NCBI GenBank assembly: GCA_031551755.1
Contig: JAVBNE010000013.1
Coordinates: 1-64,000, forward strand
DNA length: 64,000 nucleotides
Source of the DNA: JAVBMU01 sp031551755
GTDB taxonomy: Bacteria; Actinomycetota; Actinomycetes; Actinomycetales; Cellulomonadaceae
Direction of reading: 5' to 3'
How positions within the stretch are numbered: the first letter of the stretch is position 1; each line of letters starts with the position of its first letter. The notes beneath the pieces are model-generated. The model had not been told where the DNA came from, did not search any database, and was given only the letters and a program-made list of their open reading frames with translations. Of this stretch, positions 51,903 to 60,362 are shown piece by piece. A program made the translations under genes and the position numbers.

Positions 51903-51950
51903 TTGACCGACGCGACCATCAGGCCGCCCATGAGCAGGAGGTGTCCAGTG

Positions 51951-52688
51951 ATGACCACGGGGCCAAGCGGAACGAAGTCCGAGCGCCTACGTGGGCACGT
52001 CCTCGCTCTGATCGAGAACGAACTCCTCCCCCACGACAAGCTGCCCACCGAGCGGGAACTGGCCCAGGACTTCGAGGTCTCGCGACTCACCGCCCGCAAC
52101 GTACTCGGCCGGCTCGAATCCGAGGGCCGCCTCTATCGAGTCCAGGGTTCGGGCACCTTCGTTTCCGAGTCGCGCATCTCCAAGGCCCTCGAACTGACCT
52201 CCTTCTCCGAAGATATGCGAGCCCGCGGCTTCGTGGCCGACTCAAAGCTGATCGCGGCTGAGTCCGTCCCGGCGGGGGGCACAGTCGGTTATGCGCTCGA
52301 CTGTGGCCCGCGCACCCATGTCGTCCACATCCGCCGAGTGCGCACCGCGGACGGGGTGCCGATGGCACTGGAAGACGTCTTCCTCCCCGAAAGCCTCGTG
52401 CCCGGACTCTTGGACGGGCCGCTGGACGGTTCGCTGTACCAGGCGTTGGAAGACACCTTCAAGATCCGCGTCGAAAGTGCGGAACAGTCCATCCGGGCCG
52501 TCGTCCTCGAACCCGCCGAGGCCAAACTGCTGCACGCCCCGCAGTTCTCGGCAGCCTTCCTGGTCACCCGGACGGGCTCCGATGCCCGCGGCCGCGCCGT
52601 GGAGTACGCCCGCTCGCTCTACCGGGGGGACCGGTACTCCTACGAGTTGACCGTGCACCGAACCGCCCGCCCCACCGATCGCGACTGA
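51951..52688 (+). CDS. GntR-family regulator (HutC/UTRA subfamily)
   Basis: 245 aa. The N-terminal winged helix contains LLPHDKLPTERELAQDFEVS and RLTARNVLGRLESEGRLYRV then QGSGTFVSE. The C-terminal UTRA effector domain (about 85-240) contains VVHIRRVRTADGVPMALEDV and SAEQSIRAVVLEPAEA. UTRA regulators such as DasR and NagR sense sugar phosphates including GlcNAc-6-P. ATG 51951 has AGGAGG upstream. It heads the operon with the DUF4127 and nanE genes and probably represses both directions. Confidence 0.9.
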   Translation: MTTGPSGTKSERLRGHVLALIENELLPHDKLPTERELAQDFEVSRLTARNVLGRLESEGRLYRVQGSGTFVSESRISKALELTSFSEDMRARGFVADSKLIAAESVPAGGTVGYALDCGPRTHVVHIRRVRTADGVPMALEDVFLPESLVPGLLDGPLDGSLYQALEDTFKIRVESAEQSIRAVVLEPAEAKLLHAPQFSAAFLVTRTGSDARGRAVEYARSLYRGDRYSYELTVHRTARPTDRD

Positions 52689-52704
52689 GAACGACAGGAC
52701 CGCC

Positions 52705-54312
52705 ATGCACATCGCCTTGCTCCCCCTTGACGAGCGCCCGGTCAATACGGCCCTTCCCCGGGACATCGGGTCGATCGCGGGCGCCAACGTCGCGCTACCC
52801 CCCGCGAGCGCCCTGCCCGATCGGCGAATCCCGGGCGACGTGACGGCTTTGGGGGAATGGACTCGGAGGCAAGCCGAGCACGCCGATGAGCTGATCGTGT
52901 GCCTCGACATGCTCGGCTACGGCGGGCTTATCGCTGCGCGCACCACCACGGACCCGCTCCTCGATGTGCTCGGCCGCCTGCGCACGGTCGAGGAGATCCA
53001 CTCGCAGCACCCCCGGCTGCCGATCGACGCTGTCTCCTTGGTCATGCGCGCCTCCGACTCCTACGACCCGGGCGAGGAACCCACCTACTGGGCCGACTAC
53101 GGCCGCGAACTCCACCGTCTCGGTGCCCTCCTGCACCGGCGTCTGCTCGCTGAGACCGGCGACAGCAAGACCCGGACTGACGGTGGCACCGGCAGCGAGT
53201 CACTGGACACCGAAATCGCCGAGTTGCGTACTCGGATCCCTGCGGAAACACTCGCCGACTTCGAACACCGACGGCTACGCAACCACGCCGTGAACCTCGC
53301 CGCGATCGACCTCCTGGCCAGCCGCACCCTCGACACCCTGCTGGTCACCGCGGACGACACCGCCGAGTACGCCGGCGGCAGCGTCGAACAAATCTGGCTG
53401 CGGCACTGGGGTCGCGCATTCGGCCCGGCGGGCACGCTGCTGATGTACCCGGGAGCTGACGAGGTCGGTGCCGTGCTGGTCGCGCGGGCATTGGCGCGAA
53501 CTGCCGGGGAGCCGGTGCGATACCGGATCTCCTGCGCGACGGCCGAGGGCCTGAGGCGGATCGCCTCCTATGAGAACGCTCCGGTCGGCATGAGCGCCGC
53601 GCGACAGATCACGGCGGCCGGCGGAGTCGTTGTCGGGGCCGATGAGGACGCCGACGTGGTCCTGGTCCTCCACGCACCGGACCCCGGCCGCCACGACTGG
53701 GCCGGTCACCGGCCCACCATGGACGAACCGGACCACCGCGCAGCCGCTGTCGAGACGGCCGGACTGGTGGCGACCGAGATGTCCGCCGGGCATCGCGTGG
53801 CGCTCGCCGATGTGCGGTACGGCAACGGGGGCGACCCCACGCTCGTCGACCTCCTCACCGAGCGTGGTCTCGTGCTCGACCTGGTCGCCTACGGTGGCTG
53901 GAACACGGCCGGGAACACGATCGGCTCGGTGGTCGGCGCGGCCAGTGCCGCCGTGATCGGCCAACGACGTGGGTCCCTCGACCCGGTCGCCCTCCGGCGC
54001 GTACTGCTGACGCGTCTCCTCGAGGACCGCTGGTATCAGGCTGGTCTGCGACCGGAGATCGAAGCGGCACGCGGTTCAGGTGGCGGCGCCATCATCACGG
54101 ACGCCGCCGAGATCGAACGTCTCGCGAAGCAGGTGAGCACATACTTTGCCTCGGTCCTGACACAGCTCGGGGAGCCAGGTTGGCAGGTCCAGCACGTCAC
54201 ACTCCCGTGGCAGCGCACCTTCGAGATCGGCTTCGGCCTCTCCCCTGCCTCCCCCCGACCCGATCCAGCCACCAACGGCACCACACCGCACAACAACGGA
54301 GCCATGTCATGA
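52705..54312 (+). CDS. DUF4127 family protein (uncharacterised enzyme of a sugar locus)
   Basis: 535 aa. The first residues, MHIALLPLDERPVNTALPRD, carry the family signature (PLDERPVN). Other conserved-looking blocks are LDMLGYGGLIAART, VMRASDSYDPGEEPTYWADY, LLVTADDTAEYAGGS, YPGADEVGAVLVARAL and LADVRYGNGGDPTLV. The many Asp/Glu/Asn residues suggest a metal-dependent or hydrolytic active site, but no mechanism is known to me. No signal peptide, so it acts on an imported substrate. It starts 16 bp after gntR and its stop overlaps nanE by 4 bp. Confidence 0.85.
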   Translation: MHIALLPLDERPVNTALPRDIGSIAGANVALPPASALPDRRIPGDVTALGEWTRRQAEHADELIVCLDMLGYGGLIAARTTTDPLLDVLGRLRTVEEIHSQHPRLPIDAVSLVMRASDSYDPGEEPTYWADYGRELHRLGALLHRRLLAETGDSKTRTDGGTGSESLDTEIAELRTRIPAETLADFEHRRLRNHAVNLAAIDLLASRTLDTLLVTADDTAEYAGGSVEQIWLRHWGRAFGPAGTLLMYPGADEVGAVLVARALARTAGEPVRYRISCATAEGLRRIASYENAPVGMSAARQITAAGGVVVGADEDADVVLVLHAPDPGRHDWAGHRPTMDEPDHRAAAVETAGLVATEMSAGHRVALADVRYGNGGDPTLVDLLTERGLVLDLVAYGGWNTAGNTIGSVVGAASAAVIGQRRGSLDPVALRRVLLTRLLEDRWYQAGLRPEIEAARGSGGGAIITDAAEIERLAKQVSTYFASVLTQLGEPGWQVQHVTLPWQRTFEIGFGLSPASPRPDPATNGTTPHNNGAMS

Positions 54313-55022
54313 CCGCACTCGATCGCATCCGCGGGGCGCTGATCGTCTCCTCCCAGGTGATGGATGACCGCAGTCCACTGAAAGACCCGGAGATCCTGGC
54401 GAAGATGGCGGCGGCCGCCGAACTGGGCGGCGCGGGCGGCTTCCGGGTCGATGGCGCACCGGTGGTCAGGGCGCTGCGCGCACGCACCCAGGCCCCGATT
54501 CTGGCAATCGCCAAAGCCCCCGAACGGACCCACGACAACTACATCACGGTCCGCATCCAAGACATCGGGGAGCTGGTCGCGGCCGGCGCCGACCTCATCG
54601 CCGCCCAAGCGACCACCGGTTCGCGCCCGGGTCCGTCCTTCGCAGAGATCGTGACGGAGGCACACCGGCTGGGCGTCCCCGTGATGGCCGATATCTCGAC
54701 CCTCGCCGAGGCCGAGGCCGCCGTCGCCGACGGCGTGGATGCGGTGGGCACCACGATGGTCGGATTCACCCCCGAGACGACAGATGCCGCTCGTCCGCCC
54801 ATCGAACTGGTGCAAGTGCTCGTCTCCCGGCTCGACATCCCGGTGGTGGTCGAAGGCGGAGTCTGGACACCCGAGCAGGTCACCGCTTCTTTCGAGGCAG
54901 GAGCGTGGGCGGTCGTGGCCGGCTCGTCGGTCACCGCGCCCGACCTCATCGCAGCGCGGTTGTCGGCCGGCGCCGTGCCGCCTCGGTCCGCGCCGGAGGG
55001 TGCCCGCACCAGCCACGGGTGA
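54309..55022 (+). CDS. nanE: N-acetylmannosamine-6-phosphate 2-epimerase
   Basis: 237 aa. Converts ManNAc-6-P to GlcNAc-6-P. A TIM barrel with the family blocks LIVSSQVMDDRSPLKDPEIL, GGAGGFRVDGAPVV (family consensus GAvgiRanG), ADISTLAEAEAAVADGVDAV, GTTMVGFTPET and VVEGGVWTPEQV. The usual catalytic Lys region is represented by ILAIAKAPE. Length is normal. ATG overlaps the DUF4127 stop. No N-acetylneuraminate lyase is in the window, so the ManNAc is probably imported or released from another compound. Confidence 0.87.
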   Translation: MTALDRIRGALIVSSQVMDDRSPLKDPEILAKMAAAAELGGAGGFRVDGAPVVRALRARTQAPILAIAKAPERTHDNYITVRIQDIGELVAAGADLIAAQATTGSRPGPSFAEIVTEAHRLGVPVMADISTLAEAEAAVADGVDAVGTTMVGFTPETTDAARPPIELVQVLVSRLDIPVVVEGGVWTPEQVTASFEAGAWAVVAGSSVTAPDLIAARLSAGAVPPRSAPEGARTSHG

Positions 55023-55129
55023 TCTTGCCGTCGCTACCCGGTGAAACGCACCCCTGATCCGGGTACGGGCGATTCGCACGAGCGTACTATTACGCCCGAA
55101 CCGCCAATCGCTCTACTGAGAAGGACATC

Positions 55130-55504
55130 ATGGCCACGATCGACTACATCCTCCAAGGCGACCACGAAGCAGCCCGCCGGGTCTTCGATGAGGCTCTCGC
55201 TGGCCAGGGGTTCACCATTAGCCCTTATCCGAACGGGAGCTTCCGCGTCGAGCGTGGCAGCAAGCAGGCGACCTTCTGGCTGGGAGCATTTGCGGGCAAA
55301 GCCAAGCAGCACCTCGTGTTCACCGCGAGCTACTTCGTGAACGGCTCGGACCTCGTGGCCCGGATCGAACGGGGCTCCGGAAGTGGTGCGATGGCCGGAG
55401 CGGTGGGCGTCGCACGCTCAAACGCCGCATTCGCCGAGGTGGACCAGGCCATTGGGCAGTCTCTGACCAATGCGGGAATTCTCCGCGACGTCGTGCGGGC
55501 GTAG
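55130..55504 (+). CDS. Conserved-looking hypothetical protein (124 aa)
   Basis: MATIDYILQGDHEAARRVFD at the N-terminus suggests a soluble alpha/beta protein. FRVERGSKQATFWLGAFAGK and LVFTASYFVNGSDLVARIER form a beta-rich centre. A Gly-rich GSGSGAMAGAVGVAR stretch could be a short amphipathic or membrane-touching helix. AAGGA ribosome site. No domain recognised. It is convergent with pucR. Confidence 0.6.
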   Translation: MATIDYILQGDHEAARRVFDEALAGQGFTISPYPNGSFRVERGSKQATFWLGAFAGKAKQHLVFTASYFVNGSDLVARIERGSGSGAMAGAVGVARSNAAFAEVDQAIGQSLTNAGILRDVVRA

Positions 55505-55549
55505 CGTTCGCCTGGGCGGGGCCGACGGGCCGGGGCGCAGCGACGATCG

Positions 55550-57007
55550 TCAGTACGGCTCGATCTCCACCAACCGTAACGCCAGCAGACATGTCGCCAG
55601 CGTCTCCAAGGTGGACATGTCGACTCCCAGCAACGACTCGATCCGGCGCAGCCGGTAGGCGAGGGTGTTGCGATGGATGAACAGTTCGTCGCAGGCCCGT
55701 CCCGGCTGGCCGTCGCACCGCACGTAGGCCCGCAGGGTGGGCAGCAGCATTCCGTTCCGCTCGGCATCGTGGGCGAGGACCGGCGCGAGGAAGCGCTCGG
55801 CCGCCCGCCTGGCCCCGCGCCCCGCTGTCGCCGTCACCACCGCCGACAGCCCGAGGTCAGCGGCCAGAACCGGACCATCGACGTGCCGCACGAGGTCCTG
55901 CATATGCACCAAGGCGAGGCGCAGTTCTTCGACATCGATCACAGGCTGTTTGAGCACGAGTGGCTGCTGGCGGTGAATACCCAAGAGCCGAGCCGCCACC
56001 GACTCGAAGTCCATCCGCGGACGCTGGCCGAAGGCATAGAGGCGTTCCTCTCGTTCACCGAGGCACACGGTGTCGAAACAGTCGTGCAACGCCATACGTA
56101 ACTGCCAGGACGTCGCCTGGAGTTCGGCACGCATATCGGCGATCAATACGGTCGTCTCGAGTTGGCGGTCCAGGCCGGCGGCGGTCATCGCCCGAGAGAT
56201 ATCCGCCCGGGTCGCGTCCTGCCAGTTGCCGCACTGGACCACGAGATGGGCGACCTCCCGCTCATGGCTTCCCGTCAGCGCCGCCGGCCGCAGGTGCAGG
56301 GCAATGATCGAGGCGACCGGGCCAAGCAATGTGGGCAAGGTGGGGCTGGGCCGAGATTCCTTCACTGCGAGCAGACACGCGTTGTCCAACCCCATGGGCA
56401 GTGGGATCGCCGTGATCCCATCAGCCGCCCTCGGTGCGGTCGGCCAACTGCTCGCATGGGGATGCTGCGCGATGACGGTGCCGTAGGAGTCATACACGGC
56501 AACCGGGGCGCTGATCGCACCGTAGACGGCCGCGAGAACCGTCGGCAGGTCGGCTCCCAGGCCCGCGAGCCGGGCGCATTCGTCCGCCAAGCTCCACCCC
56601 CTGTCCACGGCGCGCATCCGCTCAGCCTGCAGCATCCCGTCCACATGCCGGTCGACCTGCAAAAGATGAACCATCGCCGGTAGCTCCAGGAGGGGTAGAC
56701 CATGGCGCTGACAGGCCGTGACGAGACCGGACGGAAGCGTCCGGTGAACGCTGCCGGTGCCGAACACGACGGCCGCCACCGGCACGACCGCCAGCCTCTC
56801 GACATAGGCGTCCCAGGTGCGTTCATCGTGGAAGTTGAACCCGATCCCGGCCATGAGCAGAAGACAGTTCGGACTGAGGTACGGGGTCGGGTCGATCAAC
56901 TCCGTCGCGACCCGGGACTCGATCTCGCGAGCTAGCTGAGCACCCTGACGAGCGGTGTGGAGCCGCAGATGAAGGTCCTCCTCGGCCAATAGATCGGCGA
57001 CGTTCAC
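55550..57007 (-). CDS. PucR-family transcription activator
   Basis: 485 aa from GTG 57007 (GAGGAG upstream). The N-terminal PucR domain (about 1-125) includes PYLSPNCLLLMAGIGF. A middle GGDEF-like CdaR region follows. The C-terminal PucR-type helix-turn-helix is GRACDELFIHRNTLAYRLRR then IESLLGVD. PucR proteins regulate use of purines, allantoin, GABA and other nitrogen compounds. It diverges from pxpA with a 92-bp gap that contains GGGCA-GT-TGCCC (57051-57062), so it is the likely regulator of the pxp operon. Confidence 0.9.
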   Translation of the reverse strand: MNVADLLAEEDLHLRLHTARQGAQLAREIESRVATELIDPTPYLSPNCLLLMAGIGFNFHDERTWDAYVERLAVVPVAAVVFGTGSVHRTLPSGLVTACQRHGLPLLELPAMVHLLQVDRHVDGMLQAERMRAVDRGWSLADECARLAGLGADLPTVLAAVYGAISAPVAVYDSYGTVIAQHPHASSWPTAPRAADGITAIPLPMGLDNACLLAVKESRPSPTLPTLLGPVASIIALHLRPAALTGSHEREVAHLVVQCGNWQDATRADISRAMTAAGLDRQLETTVLIADMRAELQATSWQLRMALHDCFDTVCLGEREERLYAFGQRPRMDFESVAARLLGIHRQQPLVLKQPVIDVEELRLALVHMQDLVRHVDGPVLAADLGLSAVVTATAGRGARRAAERFLAPVLAHDAERNGMLLPTLRAYVRCDGQPGRACDELFIHRNTLAYRLRRIESLLGVDMSTLETLATCLLALRLVEIEPY

Positions 57008-57050
57008 AGGTGACTCCTCGTGTATCTGCACAATGGATGGCCAAAGAATA

Positions 57051-57062
57051 GGGCAGTTGCCC
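57051..57062. promoter_or_regulatory. Short inverted repeat between pucR and pxpA
   Basis: GGGCA and TGCCC arms with a 2-nt spacer, about 26 bp upstream of the pxpA -10 box. A candidate PucR site, on position alone. Confidence 0.3.
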
Positions 57063-57099
57063 ACTAGGTGCGACCGGCGCACGCACGTAGGGTGACGCC

Positions 57100-57837
57100 A
57101 TGTCTGTTCAACGTCGATCGACAGTGACGATCAACTCCGATATGGGCGAGTCCCTCGGCCTCCACACCTTCGGCAACGACGAGGCCTTGATGGGCACCGT
57201 CGACGTCATCAACGTCGCCTGTGGATTCCACGCCGGAGATCCCGGCGCCATGGACGGCGTGGTTGCCCTCGCCGCCGACCACAGCGTCAAGGTCGGTGCC
57301 CACCCGGGCCTCCCCGATCTCGTCGGCTTCGGCCGCCGGGAAATGAAGCTCTCCCCGGAGGAAGTTGAGTCACTGGTGCGCTACCAGGTCGGCGCCCTCG
57401 CCGGCTTCTGCGCGAAGTACGGAGTTCCTCTGAACCACCTCAAACCACATGGCTCGCTCTACGGGATGGTCGCCCGCGAGGACGAGCTCATGGCAGGCGT
57501 GGCCAAGGTGGCCGCCGACTACGGCATCCCCGTCTATGGACTGGCGGGCACGGCTCACGAACGCGTCGCTCGTGACGCCGGGGTCGACTTCGTCGCAGAA
57601 CTGTACGTCGACCTCAACTACGACTCTGAGGGCCGCCTCATTATTTTGCGTAAGCCGGTTGAGACCCAGCCGGAAGCCGCCCGCGACCGCGTGACCCGCG
57701 CGCTCGTGGACAACAGCGTGGAGGCCGTTGACGGAACGGTGCTGCACATCGACTTCGACACCGTCTGCGTCCACTCCGACGCGCCCAACTCCCCCCAGGT
57801 GGCCCGCGCGGTGCGCGCCGCCATCGACGCCGCCTGA
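57100..57837 (+). CDS. pxpA: LamB/YcsF family, 5-oxoprolinase subunit A-like
   Basis: 245 aa. Family blocks are clear: INSDMGESLGLHTFGNDEAL, VACGFHAGDPGAM, VKVGAHPGLPDLVGFGRREM, LNHLKPHGSLYGMV and DFVAELYVDLNYDSEGRL. PxpA works with PxpB and PxpC in ATP-dependent opening of 5-oxoproline. Here it is in one operon with a biotin carrier and a biotin carboxylase, so the true substrate may be another cyclic amide. ATG is 6 nt after TAGGGT (57088-57093), leaderless. Confidence 0.92.
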   Translation: MSVQRRSTVTINSDMGESLGLHTFGNDEALMGTVDVINVACGFHAGDPGAMDGVVALAADHSVKVGAHPGLPDLVGFGRREMKLSPEEVESLVRYQVGALAGFCAKYGVPLNHLKPHGSLYGMVAREDELMAGVAKVAADYGIPVYGLAGTAHERVARDAGVDFVAELYVDLNYDSEGRLIILRKPVETQPEAARDRVTRALVDNSVEAVDGTVLHIDFDTVCVHSDAPNSPQVARAVRAAIDAA

Positions 57838-57863
57838 CGGCGGCCCAGCCAGCGAGGAACCCT

Positions 57864-58106
57864 ATGAATACCCCTATCGTGTCCGGCCTGCCCGGAGTCT
57901 TCTACCGTTGCCCCGGCCCAGGCAAGGATGAGTTCGTCACCGAAGGCCAGCACGTCGAGGCCGGTCAGACGATCGGTCTGATCGAGATCATGAAGATGTT
58001 CAACGAGATCAGGACCGAGGTCTCCGGTGTGCTGACCGAGTTCTGCATCGAGGACGAAGGCATGGTCAACCCTGGCGACACCATCGCGATCGTCACGACG
58101 GATTGA
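57864..58106 (+). CDS. Biotin carboxyl carrier protein (short, stand-alone)
   Basis: 80 aa, only the biotinyl domain. The biotin-acceptor Lys44 lies in LIEIMKMFNEI, with the hairpin EGQHVEAGQTIGL before it. The usual N-terminal extension of AccB (~70 residues, Pro/Ala-rich) is missing. The N-terminus has a YRCPGPGKDEFVTEG insertion typical of carriers in pxp/kip-type operons. Lies between pxpA and the biotin carboxylase. Confidence 0.92.
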   Translation: MNTPIVSGLPGVFYRCPGPGKDEFVTEGQHVEAGQTIGLIEIMKMFNEIRTEVSGVLTEFCIEDEGMVNPGDTIAIVTTD

Positions 58107-58116
58107 GGCCTCGACT

Positions 58117-59466
58117 GTGAAGAAGATCCTGATTGCGAACCGCGGGGAGATCGCTGTACGCGTCATTCGCACCGCACGAGAGATGGGCATCCTCACGGTC
58201 GGGGTACATTCCGACGCCGACCAGGACTCGTATGCCGCCGATCTCGCGGATGAGACCGTCAGCGTCGGTCCCGCACCCGCCCGGTTGAGTTACCTGCGCC
58301 CCGAAAAGATCGTGGGTGCGGCCCTTGAAGCCCAGGTGGACGCCATTCACCCGGGATACGGCTTCCTCTCCGAGAACGCCGAATTCGCCCGCGCCGTCGT
58401 CGATGCGGGAATCACGTGGGTCGGCCCTTCCCCCGAGATCATCGAACTCATGGGCGATAAATCCCGCGCCCGGCAGGCAGCCATTGCGGCCGGGGTACCC
58501 ACCTTGCCCGGAACGGATGTGATCGGGCCAGATGACGATGCCGTCGCTCTCGCACGAGGCGTGGGTTATCCGCTCGTCGTGAAGGCCTCCGCCGGCGGCG
58601 GTGGCAGAGGGATCCGGCTGGTCGAGGATCCCGCGGATCTCCTGTCCACGATCGAAACGGCGCGCACCGAGGCCGAAGCAGCGTTCGGGAGCTCTGAGGT
58701 CTACCTAGAGCATTTCGTGGCGGCTGCCCGGCACGTCGAAGTCCAGGTCTTGGGAGACGGCGTCGACGCCGTTCACCTGGGCGACCGCGACTGCTCGCTC
58801 CAGCGGCGCCAGCAGAAGGTCGTCGAGGAAGCCCCGGCACCCGACCTGCCCGACGATATCCGCAACCAGATCCGCGACAGCGCTGTGGAACTGACCCGGC
58901 AGATCGGCTACGAGGGCGCCGGTACGGTCGAGTTCCTCTACGATCCGGCGACCCGCACCGCGGCGTTCATCGAGATGAACACCCGGCTCCAGGTCGAGCA
59001 CCCGGTCACGGAGATGATCACGGGCCTCGACCTGGTCCGAGAACAGATCCGGATCGCCGACGGCGAGAAGCTCGGCTACGGGCAATCGGACATCCAGTTC
59101 GACGGACACGCCATCGAATGCCGGATCAATGCCGAGGACCCGGCGGCTGAATTTATGCCGAGCCCGGGAACCGTGGAGGCCATCACCCTCGGTGGAGGCC
59201 CGGGTGTCCGGGTTGACTTCGGGATCGTCGCCGGCAAAGCAGTGGCTCCGTTCTACGACTCACTTCTCGGAAAGCTGATCGTCTGGGCCCCGACCCGAGA
59301 CCGGGCCATCGCCCGGACCCGCGGAGCGCTGACTGAGACCACCGTCCAGGGCGTCAAGACGACCACCGGCTTTCTGCACACCATCCTGGGTCGTCCGGAG
59401 TTCGCGGCGGTGGCCCATCACACCAAGTTCCTTGAGTCCACACCCGACCTGATGGGACCACGATGA
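58117..59466 (+). CDS. accC: Biotin carboxylase (ATP-grasp)
   Basis: 449 aa, full length. GTG start. N-terminal KKILIANRGEIAVRVIRTAR, ATP-grasp loop KASAGGGGRGIRLVED, EVYLEHF, metal-binding FIEMNTRLQVEHPVTEMITG, and HAIECRINAEDP. It carboxylates the biotin on the carrier using ATP and bicarbonate. Its stop overlaps pxpB by 4 bp. Genomes usually have a separate AccA-type biotin carboxylase for fatty acids, so this is probably a pathway-specific copy. Confidence 0.94.
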   Translation: MKKILIANRGEIAVRVIRTAREMGILTVGVHSDADQDSYAADLADETVSVGPAPARLSYLRPEKIVGAALEAQVDAIHPGYGFLSENAEFARAVVDAGITWVGPSPEIIELMGDKSRARQAAIAAGVPTLPGTDVIGPDDDAVALARGVGYPLVVKASAGGGGRGIRLVEDPADLLSTIETARTEAEAAFGSSEVYLEHFVAAARHVEVQVLGDGVDAVHLGDRDCSLQRRQQKVVEEAPAPDLPDDIRNQIRDSAVELTRQIGYEGAGTVEFLYDPATRTAAFIEMNTRLQVEHPVTEMITGLDLVREQIRIADGEKLGYGQSDIQFDGHAIECRINAEDPAAEFMPSPGTVEAITLGGGPGVRVDFGIVAGKAVAPFYDSLLGKLIVWAPTRDRAIARTRGALTETTVQGVKTTTGFLHTILGRPEFAAVAHHTKFLESTPDLMGPR

Positions 59467-60362
59467 CGGCAACGATTCCAGAACATGCCCGATACACCTG
59501 GGGCGGCGACGAACATCTGTTCATCGAGATCGCCGAAGCCATGTCCCTGCCCGCCTACGTGGTGTCGAACGCCATCGCCCAGGGCCTGACGGAACTCGGC
59601 CTCGACGGCATCACGGACATCTGCCCCGCCAATGCCTCCCTGCTCATCCGCTTCGACCCTGACCGCCTACAGCCGGCAGAACTCGAACAGCGGGTGCGCG
59701 GCATCGAGGAGCAGGTGCGGGCCGCCACGACCCAGCGTCTGGACACCCGGATCATCGAGGTACCGGTCTGGTACAACGACCCGTTCACCAATGAGGTCGT
59801 CCAACGGTTCCGGGAGGGGTACCACCAACGCCCGGAGGGCAACGACCTCGACTATGCAGCCGAAATCAACGGGCTGCGAGATGCCGAGGAGTTCATCACC
59901 AAACACCAGGCCACCCCGTGGCTCGTCTCCATGGTCGGATTCGTCGCCGGGCTGCCCTTCCTCTTCCAGCTCGTGGACGAGGCCGACCAGCTCGTGGTGC
60001 CCAAGTATCTGGCACCCCGCACGGATACCCTCGCGCTCACGCTGGGCCACGGAGGCTGCTTCTCGGCGATCTACTCGGTGCGTGGCGCGGGCGGCTACCA
60101 AATGTTCGGTCTCGCCGCGGCACCGATCTTCGACCCCGAACAGCGGCTCACCGATTTCGCCGATTTCTCCGTTCTCTTCCGCCCCGGGGACATCGTGAAG
60201 TTCAAAGCCGTGGACGAGGCCGAGTTCAACGCCATCCGAGCACAGGTCGAGGCCGGGACCTTCCGCTACCGGCAGGCGCCCGTCACCTTCGACCTCGGCG
60301 AGGCGCTCGCCGACCTCCCCGGCTACAACGCACGCCTTCTGGAGGCCCTCGATGCCGCTTGA
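59463..60362 (+). CDS. pxpB: 5-oxoprolinase subunit B-like / allophanate hydrolase subunit 1 (KipI family)
   Basis: 299 aa. Blocks: DICPANASLLIRFDPD, IIEVPVWYNDPF (family VPVxYGG/YxxxxGPD region), ATPWLVSMVGFVAGLPFLFQ, and YLAPRTDTLALTLGHGGCFS with the family Arg and Thr-rich segment, then GYQMFGLAAAPIFDP. It forms a complex with PxpC. It is longer than B. subtilis KipI (~240 aa) because of an insertion around residues 105-150 (REGYHQRPEGNDLDYAAEIN). The stop overlaps pxpC by 11 bp. Confidence 0.92.
   Translation: MTATIPEHARYTWGGDEHLFIEIAEAMSLPAYVVSNAIAQGLTELGLDGITDICPANASLLIRFDPDRLQPAELEQRVRGIEEQVRAATTQRLDTRIIEVPVWYNDPFTNEVVQRFREGYHQRPEGNDLDYAAEINGLRDAEEFITKHQATPWLVSMVGFVAGLPFLFQLVDEADQLVVPKYLAPRTDTLALTLGHGGCFSAIYSVRGAGGYQMFGLAAAPIFDPEQRLTDFADFSVLFRPGDIVKFKAVDEAEFNAIRAQVEAGTFRYRQAPVTFDLGEALADLPGYNARLLEALDAA

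Noticed and set aside
46866..55022. Classical sialic acid catabolic operon
   Set aside because: NanE and a ROK kinase are present, but there is no N-acetylneuraminate lyase, sialidase or NagA/NagB in the window.
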